Both the position numbers and the translations under genes were made by a program. The notes below the pieces were generated by a model, which was not told the DNA's origin, made no database searches, and worked only from the letters and a program-made list of their open reading frames with translations. Positions 8,288 through 17,237 of a stretch of DNA of 60,237 bases are shown here, in pieces; within the stretch, counting starts at the first letter, position 1; every line of letters starts with the position of its first letter. The DNA lies in NCBI RefSeq assembly GCF_001418325.1, contig NZ_LIPN01000092.1, forward strand, positions 1 to 60,237, read 5' to 3'. This stretch comes from Streptomyces atriruber. Its GTDB lineage: Bacteria > Actinomycetota > Actinomycetes > Streptomycetales > Streptomycetaceae.

Positions 8288-9631
8288 ATGCCCGACACCA
8301 TTGACCTGGTGATCCCGAACATCGTCGAGTTCAACCTGAAACGCGAACTGCTGGACTTCGACCCGGGTGTGGAACACGACCTGGTCGAGCACGGCACGGG
8401 GTTCACCGATCAGTGTGTCTTCTGGAGCGCCGCCCCTCGCGTGCTCGTGCTCCCGGCCGGCTACTCCCAGGAGTGGCTGGCCCACGTCCACGCCGGGCTC
8501 GGCGGCCCCGTCCCACCCGTCGTGTCGCCGGTCCCGCGCACCGGGCGCCTGGTCCACGACCTGCTGGGCGACGACCGGGCGCTCGCCGCGCTGTCGGCCG
8601 CGACCAGCGGTGCGCGGGAGGTGCGGTTCGTTTCCTTCGGGGCCTCGCCCGACCTCTACTCGTTGGCCGCCGTGCTCCGCAGTCAGGGCCGGGACGTGCG
8701 GTTGGACGTCGCCGAACCGGAGCACTACTGGTCGTGCGAGTACCTCGAATCGAAGCTGAGTTGCGTCGACCTCGCCTCGCACGTACCCGGCTTCCGCGTG
8801 CCCCGGGGCATCTCGGTCACCAGTTGGGAACAGCTCAAGGGCGCGGTCACGGCGATCGTGGACGGCGGCGGCCGGGCCGTGGTCAAGAGCATGTACGGGG
8901 TCGGCGGGTACGGCTCGGCCGTCGCGCAGAGCGAGGCCGACGGAACCGTCCGACGGTTCTGGCAGACCCTGCGGCGCGAGCCCTTCTTCGGTACGTTCCC
9001 GCTCACCGTGCAGGACTACATCGAGCACGGCACCGACTGTCCGGCCGTGGACGTCCTCGTCGACGACGGCGCGGAGCCCCGCATGGAACACAGCATGCTC
9101 GGCGTCGACGGGCTGCGGTACCGCAGCCTCGCCCTCGGCCCCGGGGTCCTCGACCCCGACCTCGAGGGCCGGCTCTCCGCACTGGGCAGGGCAGTTCACT
9201 CGTTCGCCCGGTCCCTCGGCTACCGGGGCTGGATGACGATCGACTGCCTCCGTGCCCTGGACGGGGAGCTCTACGTCACCGAGATCAACGCCCGGCGCTC
9301 CGGCGCCATGCACGCGGTCGCCCTCGCGGAGCGGTGGGCCGACGAGCTCCCGATCGCCTACACCCATGACGCGCTGCCGCTGCGGCTCACGGGCAAGGCG
9401 TCGTACACGGCGCACATCCGCCCGGTCTTCGACGAGCTGTGGGCACGCGGCGTCCGTGCCTACCCGTCGACCGTCCGCGCGCTCACCGGGCACCGGCCCT
9501 CCCTGGGCATCGTCGTGTGCGCCAAGAGTGCGGAGGACGGCGAGCGCATCGCCAAGGAGGCACACCGGGCCGTCAACGCCGCCGTCGCCGGAGCCGATGC
9601 CGCCCTCACGAAGGCGGCCGTGACGGGGTGA
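8288..9631 (+). CDS. ATP-grasp amide/peptide ligase (PGM1-like)
   Basis: The 447-residue protein has a Rossmann-like pre-ATP-grasp part (about 1-150) and an ATP-grasp part. In the latter, VVKSMYGVGGYGSAV is the glycine-rich ATP loop and YVTEINARRSG carries the metal-binding Glu and Asn. Such enzymes join a carboxylate, as acyl phosphate, to an amine. The frame is open from 8150, but GGAG directly before ATG 8288 and the start of protein-like sequence favour 8288. It probably couples building blocks of the cluster product, perhaps the one made by the EctC-like enzyme upstream. Confidence 0.85.
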   Translation: MPDTIDLVIPNIVEFNLKRELLDFDPGVEHDLVEHGTGFTDQCVFWSAAPRVLVLPAGYSQEWLAHVHAGLGGPVPPVVSPVPRTGRLVHDLLGDDRALAALSAATSGAREVRFVSFGASPDLYSLAAVLRSQGRDVRLDVAEPEHYWSCEYLESKLSCVDLASHVPGFRVPRGISVTSWEQLKGAVTAIVDGGGRAVVKSMYGVGGYGSAVAQSEADGTVRRFWQTLRREPFFGTFPLTVQDYIEHGTDCPAVDVLVDDGAEPRMEHSMLGVDGLRYRSLALGPGVLDPDLEGRLSALGRAVHSFARSLGYRGWMTIDCLRALDGELYVTEINARRSGAMHAVALAERWADELPIAYTHDALPLRLTGKASYTAHIRPVFDELWARGVRAYPSTVRALTGHRPSLGIVVCAKSAEDGERIAKEAHRAVNAAVAGADAALTKAAVTG

Positions 9632-9650
9632 CCAAGGGGGCCGAGGGCCC

Positions 9651-9698
9651 GAAAAGGGCGCCTGGCCGGGGCAGATGCTCCGGCCAGGCGCCCTTTTC
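9651..9698. terminator. Bidirectional intrinsic terminator
   Basis: GAAAAGGGCGCCTGGCCGG pairs perfectly with its complement around a 10-base loop, a 19-bp stem whose ends are AAAA and TTTT. It therefore has a U-tract on both strands and sits between the convergent ATP-grasp gene and the carrier-protein gene, ending both transcripts. Confidence 0.88.
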
Positions 9699-9704
9699 CG
9701 CTGC

Positions 9705-10046
9705 TTACGCGTGAGCGGAGTCGGCCGCGCTCGGGGCGCCGCACCCCTTCTCCGCGAGGAACTCCGCCTGGGTCATGGGCGTGGCGTTCTCGAAGAGGCG
9801 GTTGAGGAGCTCTCCCTCCCACTCCACCGCTTCGACCTCGTCGACCCGGTACTCGGCCAGGATCCTGCCGATGGCCTGGAGGGCGAGCAGCGAGTATCCG
9901 CCCATCTCGAAGAAGTCGCTGCGGTGGACGTCCACGGAATCGGGGCTCACCTCCAGCACTTCCGCCCAGATCCTGCTCACGACCTCCGCCGCCGCTGCCG
10001 CGTCGCCCGGCTGGTCCGGGAGTTGAGCGGCCAGATTGTCCGTCAC
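9705..10046 (-). CDS. Free-standing peptidyl/acyl carrier protein
   Basis: This 113-residue protein is a discrete carrier domain. FFEMGGYSLLALQAIGRI holds the phosphopantetheine serine (S52) in the GGxSL motif. It is preceded by the usual first helix (EVVSRIWAEVLEV). The long open frame upstream is only read-through: GGAGGA six bases before GTG 10046 sets the start. It needs activation by a phosphopantetheinyl transferase (none seen here). It is the last gene of the 15-gene operon, 83 bp after the alcohol dehydrogenase. It likely holds the amino- or acyl-thioester used by the condensation proteins at 11173 and 25591. Confidence 0.88.
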   Translation of the reverse strand: MTDNLAAQLPDQPGDAAAAAEVVSRIWAEVLEVSPDSVDVHRSDFFEMGGYSLLALQAIGRILAEYRVDEVEAVEWEGELLNRLFENATPMTQAEFLAEKGCGAPSAADSAHA

Positions 10047-10129
10047 GGTTCCTCCATGTGCATCGATGTGCGGCTGATCGCCGGGGACAGGAATGTGCAG
10101 CTCTGTTGCGGTGCGGGGTGGCGGTGTCG

Positions 10130-11176
10130 TCAAGGGATCAGCACCACCTTGCTGGCCTCGCCGGAGTCGAAGAGGCGGAACCCCTCCGCGGCCTCGGACA
10201 GGGGCATCCGGTGCGAGATGAGGAAGGTGGGGTCCACGCGGCCACCTCGCAGCAGGTTCATCAACGGCTCGAAGTCGCTGATGGGGTCGCCGACCGCGAA
10301 GCGCAGCGTGACCTCCTTGGCGAACGCGAGCCGCGTCGGCATGGGCATGGTCTCGGAGGCGTGGGCGCCCACGGCGCACACCACCCCGCGCGGCCGTACG
10401 AGGTTCAGCGCGGTCAGGAGCGAGGCGTCGGTGCCCACGGCTTCCAGGACGGCGTCCACCCCGCGCCCCTCGGTCAGGTCGGCGACCTGCTGTGCCACGT
10501 CGGGCGCTGCGGGCACCGGGCATGCGCCTCGCTCCGCGGCCAGTTCGCGACGGCTCTCCAGCGGGTCGACGGCGAGCACCCGGGCGGCGCCGAGCAGCCA
10601 GGCGGCCTCCAGGGCCAGCAGGCCGACGGGCCCGCAGCCGACCACCGCCACCGTGTCCCCGGGACGCACCCCGGCGCCCACGGCGCAGGCGTACCCCGTG
10701 GCGAGGACGTCGCCGACGAACAGGGCCCGCTCGTCGCCGACGTCGTCGGGGATCGGGAACAGCACCGTGTCGGCGAACGGCACCCGCACGTACTCGGCGT
10801 GTCCACCGGCGTAGGCCTGCGTGCCCACGACGGTCGCGTAGCCGAACAGGCCCACCCGGTCGCACTGGTAGTGCCAGCCCCGGCGACAGGACCGGCAGTG
10901 TCCGCACGCGATGATGTCCGAGGCGACGACCCGGTCACCGGCGCCGAGACCGCGCACCTCGGGCCCGACCTCCTCGACGACACCGGTGAACTCGTGGCCG
11001 GTGACCGTGCCGACCCCGAACCCGTCGATCTCGCCGCGGTACGGGTGGAGGTCGGTGCCGCAGATCGCGCTGCGCACGACCCGGACGACGGCGTCCCGCG
11101 GTTCCTCGATACGGGGCATGGCGATGTCGTCCGCGACCGCCGCCCGTCGTGCGCCGTGCCATTGCAGGGCTCTCAT
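10130..11176 (-). CDS. Zinc-dependent medium-chain alcohol dehydrogenase
   Basis: The 348-residue MDR protein has catalytic-zinc ligands in AICGTDLHP and GHEFTG. The four-cysteine structural zinc lobe is CGHCRSCRRGWHYQC (spacing 2-2-7), and the NAD(P) fold is VAVVGCGPVGLLAL with AVDPLESR. It interconverts an alcohol and an aldehyde/ketone. Its ATG overlaps the condensation-gene stop (ATGA). In the cluster it could oxidise a sugar or amino-alcohol intermediate, perhaps in series with the aldehyde dehydrogenase at the head of the operon. Confidence 0.92.
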   Translation of the reverse strand: MRALQWHGARRAAVADDIAMPRIEEPRDAVVRVVRSAICGTDLHPYRGEIDGFGVGTVTGHEFTGVVEEVGPEVRGLGAGDRVVASDIIACGHCRSCRRGWHYQCDRVGLFGYATVVGTQAYAGGHAEYVRVPFADTVLFPIPDDVGDERALFVGDVLATGYACAVGAGVRPGDTVAVVGCGPVGLLALEAAWLLGAARVLAVDPLESRRELAAERGACPVPAAPDVAQQVADLTEGRGVDAVLEAVGTDASLLTALNLVRPRGVVCAVGAHASETMPMPTRLAFAKEVTLRFAVGDPISDFEPLMNLLRGGRVDPTFLISHRMPLSEAAEGFRLFDSGEASKVVLIP

Positions 11177-12501
11177 CCGTCCTCCAGTTCGCGACAGCCG
11201 GCCTCGAGCTCTTCGTGCAGGTCGTCGAGCAGGCGTGCGGCGGCCGTGTCGTCGTACACGCCGGGGTCGTGGACCAACAGGACGCGCAACGCGCCCGCGT
11301 CCTCGTAGAAGCCGATGTCCAAGGGGTACGGCGAGAAGGGGTCGTGGTTGATCAGGGTCGTTTCGAGGCCTTCGAGGGCGGGCGGCACCTCCGGCGTGGT
11401 CTGGAAGGAGACGCATACGCCGATCGCGGGACGGAACCCGGGCGCCCACAGCCCGAGGTCGTGGGCGAGGCGCTCGAAGGGCAGGTTCCGGTGGGTGTAC
11501 ACCTCGATGAGGTTCCGGCGGACCTGGCGCAGGAGGTCGCGGAAGTCCGCGTCGACGGGCACCCGGGTCCGCACGGGCAGCAGGTTCACGAAGAGCCCGA
11601 CGGCCTTCTCGAAATCGGCTTGGGTGCGGAATCCGCCGCGGGTGCCGACGAGGATGTCGTCGGTGTCGACGTGGCGGCGCAGCAGGCGCTTGGCGGCGGT
11701 GAGCAGCACCATGAACAAGGAGGCGCGCTCGCTGCGGGCGGCCGCCCGCAGCCGGTCGCCGAGGGGTTGGGGGACAGCCATCCACCGGGTCCGCGGAAGC
11801 TGTTCGGAGGGCGTCGGCGCGGGAGAGGCCAGGGCGAGGGGCGGCAGCACGGTCGCGTTCGCCAGCTTCTCCTTCCAGTGGGTGAGTTGTTCCGGGTAGA
11901 CGGGGCCGGTGAGCCAGTCGTTCTGGCGGCGCACGAAGTCCCGGTACTGGGCGGGCGGGGGCGGCAGGGGCGAGGGCCGCCCGTGCAGGTATGCGGTGTA
12001 GAGCTGCTCCAGTTCCCGCAGGATCACCGACCACCAGGACCAGGCGTCGGAGACCAGGTGGTGCAGGCTGATGCGCACGATGTGCTCGCGCGGCCCGAGC
12101 CTGATCAGCACCCCGCGCACCACGGGCCCGTGGACCAGGTCGAAGGGGCGCCGCAGGTCCTCCGCGAGGAGCCGGGCGGCCGCCGCCTCGCGTTCCGCCT
12201 CGGGCAGTGCCGTCAGGTCGGTCAGGGGCAGCGGCACCTCGGCCCGCGGGGACACGCGCTGCACGGGCAGTCCCGCCACGACGGGGAAACGGGTGCGCAG
12301 TGCCTCGTGACGGCCGACGACCTCCTCGACGCTCGCCCGCAGGGCCGCCGCGTCGAGCTCTCCGACGAGGCGGAAGGTCACGGGGTCGGAGTGCCGTGGG
12401 TGACCGGAGCGCCGCTCCAGGAACCACAGGCCCTGCTGGGCGTACGACAGGGGGATGTCGCCGCCGGGGCCGGATGGGAACTCCCCTCTCCCATCAGTCA
12501 C
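11173..12501 (-). CDS. Free-standing NRPS condensation domain protein
   Basis: The 442-residue protein is a single condensation domain. PLSYAQQGLWFLE is motif C1, RHEALRTRF is C2, and HHLVSDAWS (H147, H148, D152) is the catalytic C3. FVNLLPVRTRV and YTHRNLPFERL are later core motifs. It forms an amide or ester between a carrier-bound donor and an acceptor that may be free. GTG 12501 overlaps the methyltransferase stop (GTGA). The only carrier in the operon is at 9705. No adenylation domain is fused, so the substrate is loaded by a separate enzyme such as the AMP-ligase at 32614. Confidence 0.92.
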   Translation of the reverse strand: MTDGRGEFPSGPGGDIPLSYAQQGLWFLERRSGHPRHSDPVTFRLVGELDAAALRASVEEVVGRHEALRTRFPVVAGLPVQRVSPRAEVPLPLTDLTALPEAEREAAAARLLAEDLRRPFDLVHGPVVRGVLIRLGPREHIVRISLHHLVSDAWSWWSVILRELEQLYTAYLHGRPSPLPPPPAQYRDFVRRQNDWLTGPVYPEQLTHWKEKLANATVLPPLALASPAPTPSEQLPRTRWMAVPQPLGDRLRAAARSERASLFMVLLTAAKRLLRRHVDTDDILVGTRGGFRTQADFEKAVGLFVNLLPVRTRVPVDADFRDLLRQVRRNLIEVYTHRNLPFERLAHDLGLWAPGFRPAIGVCVSFQTTPEVPPALEGLETTLINHDPFSPYPLDIGFYEDAGALRVLLVHDPGVYDDTAAARLLDDLHEELEAGCRELEDG

Positions 12502-13304
12502 TTGACGCCCCAGGTGAAGAGCCACCGCCGGGGCACCCCGCTCAGCTCCAGTCGCTCGAAGGTGGCCCGCAGGCCCCGGACCAGTGCGTCGGCGCCCAGG
12601 GCGAGGTCGTTGATCCCGGTGGCGCCCTCCACGAACACCGAGTACGCGCAGAGGGCCTCCCAGTCCTGGAGTGTCCACGTGTACACGGCCTCCTCGGACT
12701 TGGTCTGGCAGAACCCCGCCTGGGTGAACAGCTCTTCGTGCTGGAGCGGTGTGAGCGTCTGGAGGGCGACCGGCTTCTCGCGTACGAGGACGAGGTCCGT
12801 GCCCTGTTCCCTGAGGGCGTCGCGGGTGGCGCGCAGCCAGTGGGTGTAGAAGGGCCGGGTCTCGGGGAGAACAGCGCCCTCGTAGAACAGGGTGTTCAGG
12901 GCGCAGCGCCCGCCGGGTGCGAGCAGCCGGTGGCAGCCGTCGATCACGGAACCGCGTTCGGCGGCCGGGATCTGGTGCATCACGTTGCTCAGGACGGCGA
13001 CGTCCACCGGACCGGTCAGGGTCTCGACGTCCTGTGCGCGCCCCCGCACGAAGCGCACCTTGGGGTCGCTCAACCGACGCCGTGCGATGGCTAGTTCGTG
13101 CTCCGAGGGGTCGATGCCGATGATGGCGCCCACGTGCGCGGAGCGTTCCAGGAGCAGTTCGGTGGCGAGGCCCGAGCCGCAGCCGACATCGGCGACGACG
13201 CCGCCGTCCGGGGCCTCGCAGATGTCGACCAGACGCTGCGTCACGTCGCCGTACAGGGGACGCCGCGACATGGCGTCGAACTCGTATCCGTGGACGAAGG
13301 TCAT
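12498..13304 (-). CDS. SAM-dependent methyltransferase
   Basis: The 268-residue class I methyltransferase has motif I VADVGCGSGLATELL (about 38-52), the acidic loop IIGIDPSEHEL and the post-motif VDVAVLSNVMHQIP. The C-terminal half is of the small-molecule O/N/C-methyltransferase kind. It ends by overlapping the condensation gene and starts 11 bp after the amidohydrolase stop. It probably methylates a sugar or the peptide core; the target atom cannot be predicted. Confidence 0.9.
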   Translation of the reverse strand: MTFVHGYEFDAMSRRPLYGDVTQRLVDICEAPDGGVVADVGCGSGLATELLLERSAHVGAIIGIDPSEHELAIARRRLSDPKVRFVRGRAQDVETLTGPVDVAVLSNVMHQIPAAERGSVIDGCHRLLAPGGRCALNTLFYEGAVLPETRPFYTHWLRATRDALREQGTDLVLVREKPVALQTLTPLQHEELFTQAGFCQTKSEEAVYTWTLQDWEALCAYSVFVEGATGINDLALGADALVRGLRATFERLELSGVPRRWLFTWGVK

Positions 13305-13315
13305 GGCACCTCAAG

Positions 13316-14218
13316 TCATCGGTTCGGTCGGGGAGCCGGCGCGGCGTGGGGTGCGGCGGAGGCGAGCAGCCGCGCCGCTGTGCCTCCCATGAGGGCCTCG
13401 TACTCACGCGGCGACAGCGGTTCGCTGCCGCCCGGCCACGGCCCGGGGTCCCGGGCCAGTTCGGCCATGCGGGTCACGGACCCGGTCATGGTGGCGAAGG
13501 GGAAGTCGGTGCCCCACAGGAGCCGGTCGAGGACGCCGCTGCCGCGGGCGTGGGCCAGGGCCTCGGCCACGGTCGGGAGCGGCTGGTAGGAGCCGAAGAT
13601 GGACAGGTCCGCGTACAGGTTGGCGTGCCGGGCGAGGAGTTCGACGCACGGTCTGGTCCACGGGGTGCCGAGGTGGGCGAGGATCACGGTCAGGTCGGGG
13701 AAGTCCCTGGCCACCTGCTCCACGAGGAGCGGGGAGAAGAACCGGGGATCCGCCTGGCGCGAGGGCGTGTACCCGGTGTGGATGAGTACGGGGATGCCCA
13801 GGTCCGACGCGGTCTCGTACACGTCGTACCACTGGCGGTCGGCGGGTGACATGCGCAGATAGCAGGGGGCCGTCTTCAGTCCGCGCAGGCCCAGGTCGGT
13901 CACGGCCTCGCGCAGACGCCCGGCCGCGCCGGGGGTGCCCGCGTCGACGGAGGCGAAGCCGGTCAGGCGGTCGGGGTGGCGGGCGCACAGGTCGGCGACG
14001 AACTCGTTCGGCACCGAGAACCCCTCGACGCGGCGCACGTCGAAGGCGAGCAGGAAGACACGGTCGACACCGGCGGCGTCCATCTCGGCGAGCAGTTTCG
14101 CCTCGGGCGCGGAGAGGTCCTCGGGCGCCAGGTCGGTGGTGGCCGTCATCTGCTGGGCGAAGCGGGCCGAGTAGTGGCGGTAGTACTCCCCCGCGTGCAC
14201 ATGGGCATCAATGATCAC
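13316..14218 (-). CDS. Amidohydrolase-2 (ACMSD-like) metal-dependent hydrolase
   Basis: This TIM-barrel protein has the metal site HVH near the N-terminus, LRGLKTAP, VLIHTGY, VILAHLGTP and LWGTDFPF with the conserved Asp. The family hydrolyses or decarboxylates small ring compounds. Two GTG starts are possible: 14227 and 14218. I prefer 14218, because GGAG lies 8 bases before it and its GTGA overlap with the preceding stop matches the coupling in this operon. The protein is then 300 residues. It may open or process a cyclic intermediate, possibly with the creatininase-like enzyme. Confidence 0.85.
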   Translation of the reverse strand: MIIDAHVHAGEYYRHYSARFAQQMTATTDLAPEDLSAPEAKLLAEMDAAGVDRVFLLAFDVRRVEGFSVPNEFVADLCARHPDRLTGFASVDAGTPGAAGRLREAVTDLGLRGLKTAPCYLRMSPADRQWYDVYETASDLGIPVLIHTGYTPSRQADPRFFSPLLVEQVARDFPDLTVILAHLGTPWTRPCVELLARHANLYADLSIFGSYQPLPTVAEALAHARGSGVLDRLLWGTDFPFATMTGSVTRMAELARDPGPWPGGSEPLSPREYEALMGGTAARLLASAAPHAAPAPRPNR

Positions 14219-16104
14219 GGCCGCCACTCCGAACCGTCCGCGTCCCAGAACAGCAGGCGCACCCCCTTGGGCTCCAGCCGCAGCAGCTTCTCGGTCTCCG
14301 GGGCACCGTCCGGTGTCCGGCGCCGCAGCACCGCGTCCACGGGTTCGGGCGCGTGGTTGATCACCACACCGCAGCGTGCGTCGCCGCGCCCGAGGACGGT
14401 GGTCTCCACCGACGGGTCGTCCGCGGTCAGCGACACCTGTACGCCCGCCTCTTCGGCGACCGCCTCGTACAGCCGGTGCCAGTCGGCCTCCTGCAGCCGG
14501 TAGGGCGCGTTGAGCTGCGCTTCCAGGGGCGCGTTGAGGTAGTAGACGCTCCCCTCGCCCAGCCGGTGGCGGGTCAGGGCGGGCGAGCCGTCGGCGAACG
14601 CGGCCAGCGTCTCGGCGCCCGCCGCGTCGATCACCGGGATCGGGCCGTCCTCCCAGCGCAGCGGGAAGCGCACGCCTGCCCAGGTGAACCCGTCGTGGGT
14701 GTCCTCGGCCCGGGTGAAGTCCCGCACGCGGATGCCGAACAGTTCCTCGTCACCGGCGGCGTCGAGCAGGCTGCCGGTGGAGTACAGCAGCACTCCCCCG
14801 GACCTGACGTACCGCGCCAGGCGGTGGCGGTCGGGCAGCGACAGCTGACGCGCCGATGGGCAGACCACCAGCGCGTGCCGTTCCAGTTCCGCGTCGCGGC
14901 CCATGAACTCGTACGGCAGGTGGGCCTGTTGGAGGAGCAGATGGGCATAGAAGGGGGCGGGCGCGTCACTCCCCGTGGGCGCGAGGTATCCGGCCTCGTC
15001 CTGCGGCTCGGTCTCGGGGAGGAAGACGCCGACCGGGGCGGGCAGCGGCCTGAACCCGGCCAGGTCGCCGGTCACGAGCTCGGTGAACGCCCGGTACTCG
15101 GTCAGGGCGTCCTTCTCCCTGCCGTCCTCGGCCAGCAGACCGACGCGCCGTTCGTTGGGTCGCAGGGCGTAGGGCTTGCGCTCGGTGGTGAAGTCCTGCC
15201 AGCACCAGACCGCGGTGCCGACCGCACCGGCCGCGAAGGCGGAGTGGGCGGCGGCCCGCAGATACCGCGCGGCCGTGGTCTCGTCGCAGCCGTAGCTGCC
15301 CAACTCGTCGACGTACACCGGACGGTGGGCGCTCCCGCGCCGCACGAGGTAGGGCACGAAGGCCGTGGCCTTGCGGGCCGCGACGGACTCGATGTGGAAC
15401 GGCGTCCACACCGGGAATCCGTGCAGTCCCACCATGTCGAGGTGGTCGGCGTTCTCCGGGCGGAAGGCATGGCCGCCGAGCACCGCGGAGGGCTCGTTGG
15501 CCTGGAGGACCAGCGCGTCCGGGTCGGCGTCGCGCACGGCCGTCGCGAGCATCCCCCACCACGCCCGCACCTCTTCGGCGTCGAGGGTGGCGGACGACCT
15601 GGAGTCGACGTGGATCACCTCGTCGCCCAGGTCGTAGGCGAGGATGTTCGGCTCGTTCCGCAGCTCGGCGGCGATGTGCTGGACGAAGGCCCGCTGCCGC
15701 TCGCGCAGGTCCGCGTCGCGCCACAGGTCCCTGCCGTCGCGCCACGGCAGGTCGAACCGCTGGCCGTTCATCCATATCGTCAACAGCGAGGGCAGGCACA
15801 GCAGTCCGTGCCGGTCGGCGGTCCGGGCCAGCTCCTGCAGCCGGTCGGTCGCCGTCGGGTCGTAGACACCTTCCTTGGGTTCGAAGTCGGCCCAGAAGAC
15901 GAAGAACCGCACGGTGTTCAGGCCCGCCTCGGCCATCCGGCGGAAGTCGTCGTCGATGCGGGCGCCGTCCCACTCCCGCCAGTAGTCGCACCCCGTCGGC
16001 GAGGGGTGGTAGTTGACGCCGACGCTGACGAAGGGCTGCCCGTCGCGGAACAGGGCCCCGTCGGCGAAGGTGACGCGGCCGCCGCTCACGGTGTCCTCGG
16101 CCAT
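14215..16104 (-). CDS. Glycoside hydrolase-like protein (GH5/GH42-type TIM barrel), cytosolic
   Basis: The 629-residue protein starts with a beta-sandwich-like strand, then a TIM barrel. VSVGVNYHPS and LNTVRFFVFWADFEPKEG are typical of clan GH-A. The acid/base glutamate may lie in YDLGDEV and the nucleophile in VYVDELGSYG. The C-terminal third resembles the trimerisation and beta domains of GH42. There is no signal peptide, so it acts inside the cell. A glycosidase in a biosynthetic operon could trim or transfer a sugar. The DE rather than NE at the acid/base site is unusual and might mean altered activity. Its start overlaps the aminotransferase end by 19 bp. Confidence 0.82.
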   Translation of the reverse strand: MAEDTVSGGRVTFADGALFRDGQPFVSVGVNYHPSPTGCDYWREWDGARIDDDFRRMAEAGLNTVRFFVFWADFEPKEGVYDPTATDRLQELARTADRHGLLCLPSLLTIWMNGQRFDLPWRDGRDLWRDADLRERQRAFVQHIAAELRNEPNILAYDLGDEVIHVDSRSSATLDAEEVRAWWGMLATAVRDADPDALVLQANEPSAVLGGHAFRPENADHLDMVGLHGFPVWTPFHIESVAARKATAFVPYLVRRGSAHRPVYVDELGSYGCDETTAARYLRAAAHSAFAAGAVGTAVWCWQDFTTERKPYALRPNERRVGLLAEDGREKDALTEYRAFTELVTGDLAGFRPLPAPVGVFLPETEPQDEAGYLAPTGSDAPAPFYAHLLLQQAHLPYEFMGRDAELERHALVVCPSARQLSLPDRHRLARYVRSGGVLLYSTGSLLDAAGDEELFGIRVRDFTRAEDTHDGFTWAGVRFPLRWEDGPIPVIDAAGAETLAAFADGSPALTRHRLGEGSVYYLNAPLEAQLNAPYRLQEADWHRLYEAVAEEAGVQVSLTADDPSVETTVLGRGDARCGVVINHAPEPVDAVLRRRTPDGAPETEKLLRLEPKGVRLLFWDADGSEWRP

Positions 16105-17237
16105 GCGGCGCTCACCGCCTCGGCGACCTGCTGGACCTCGTCCTTGCCGATGCCCGGGTGCAGCGGCAGGGAGAGCTGGCGTGCCATGACGTCCTCGGTG
16201 ACGGGCAGCCGGCACTCCCCTCCCCCGGCGCGCTCCTGGTAGGCGGTGAACAGATGGGTGGGCGGATAGTGCACACCGCTCTGGATCCGGGCCGCGCGCA
16301 GCCGGTCCTGCAGCTCCTCGCGGTCGGTACCCTCGGGCAGCACGACCGCGAACAGGTGGTGGGCGCTCTCCTCCACCGGCCGGTCGGCGTACGGCACGGT
16401 GATCCCGGGCAGCGGAGCCAGCTGCTCGCGGTACATCCGGACCGCGTCCTGTCGGCGGAGCTGTCCGGCGGGCAGGGCATCGAGCTGGACGCGCCCGAGG
16501 GCGCAGCCGATCTCGGTGGGCCGGTAGTTGAGGCCGAGGGTGTCGACGTCGTACAGGGAGGGCCCGCCGCGGTGGCGCTGCTGGGCGCTGACGGTCAGGG
16601 CGTGGGAGCGCAGCCGCCGGATGCGGTCGGCCACGGCGGGGTCGCGGGCGACGACCATGCCGCCCTCGCCCATGGCCAGGTTCTTCGTGGCGAAGAAGCT
16701 GAAGCAGCCGATGTCGCCGACCGTGCCCAGCATTCCGTGGGCCGAGTCGGTGACGGGGGCGTGGGCGCAGTCCTCGATGAGGGCGAGACCGTGGTCGCGG
16801 GCCAGCCGGGCGAGGGCCGTCAGGTCGGCCGAGTATCCGCCGTAGTGCATGACGACGATCGCCCGGGTGCGCGGGGTGATCCTGCGCGCGGCGTCCTCGG
16901 GGTCGAGGCACAGGTCGTGCGGGCCCTTGATGTCGGCGAACACCGGGGTGGCGCCGGACAGGGCGACGCAGGCGGCGGCCGAGACGAAGTTCAGCGAGGG
17001 CAGCACGACCTCGTCGCCAGGGCCGAGGCCCAGGCTCAGGACGGCCAGGTGCAGGGCGGCGGTGCCGCTGCTGACGGCGACCGCGGACCCGACGCCGAGC
17101 GCGGCCGCGTACTTGCCCTCGAAGTCCTCGGTGACGGGCCCGGACGACAGCCATCCGGAGCGCAGGACCTGGGTGACCGCCTCGATCTCGGCCCGGCCGA
17201 TCTGCGGGCGGTACAGCGCGATGTCGAAGGCCGTCAT
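16086..17237 (-). CDS. DegT/DnrJ/EryC1/StrS-family sugar aminotransferase
   Basis: The 383-residue PLP enzyme shows SSGTAALHLAV, IEDCAHA with the pyridine-nitrogen Asp (D156), and FFATKNLAMGEGG with the Schiff-base Lys (K185). Enzymes of this family transaminate keto-sugar nucleotides, or less often cyclitols, with Glu or Gln as amine donor. It overlaps the nucleotidyltransferase gene by 4 bp. With the UDP-sugar dehydrogenase, SDR, nucleotidyltransferase and glycosyltransferase beside it, it likely makes an amino sugar. Confidence 0.92.
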   Translation of the reverse strand: MTAFDIALYRPQIGRAEIEAVTQVLRSGWLSSGPVTEDFEGKYAAALGVGSAVAVSSGTAALHLAVLSLGLGPGDEVVLPSLNFVSAAACVALSGATPVFADIKGPHDLCLDPEDAARRITPRTRAIVVMHYGGYSADLTALARLARDHGLALIEDCAHAPVTDSAHGMLGTVGDIGCFSFFATKNLAMGEGGMVVARDPAVADRIRRLRSHALTVSAQQRHRGGPSLYDVDTLGLNYRPTEIGCALGRVQLDALPAGQLRRQDAVRMYREQLAPLPGITVPYADRPVEESAHHLFAVVLPEGTDREELQDRLRAARIQSGVHYPPTHLFTAYQERAGGGECRLPVTEDVMARQLSLPLHPGIGKDEVQQVAEAVSAAWPRTP

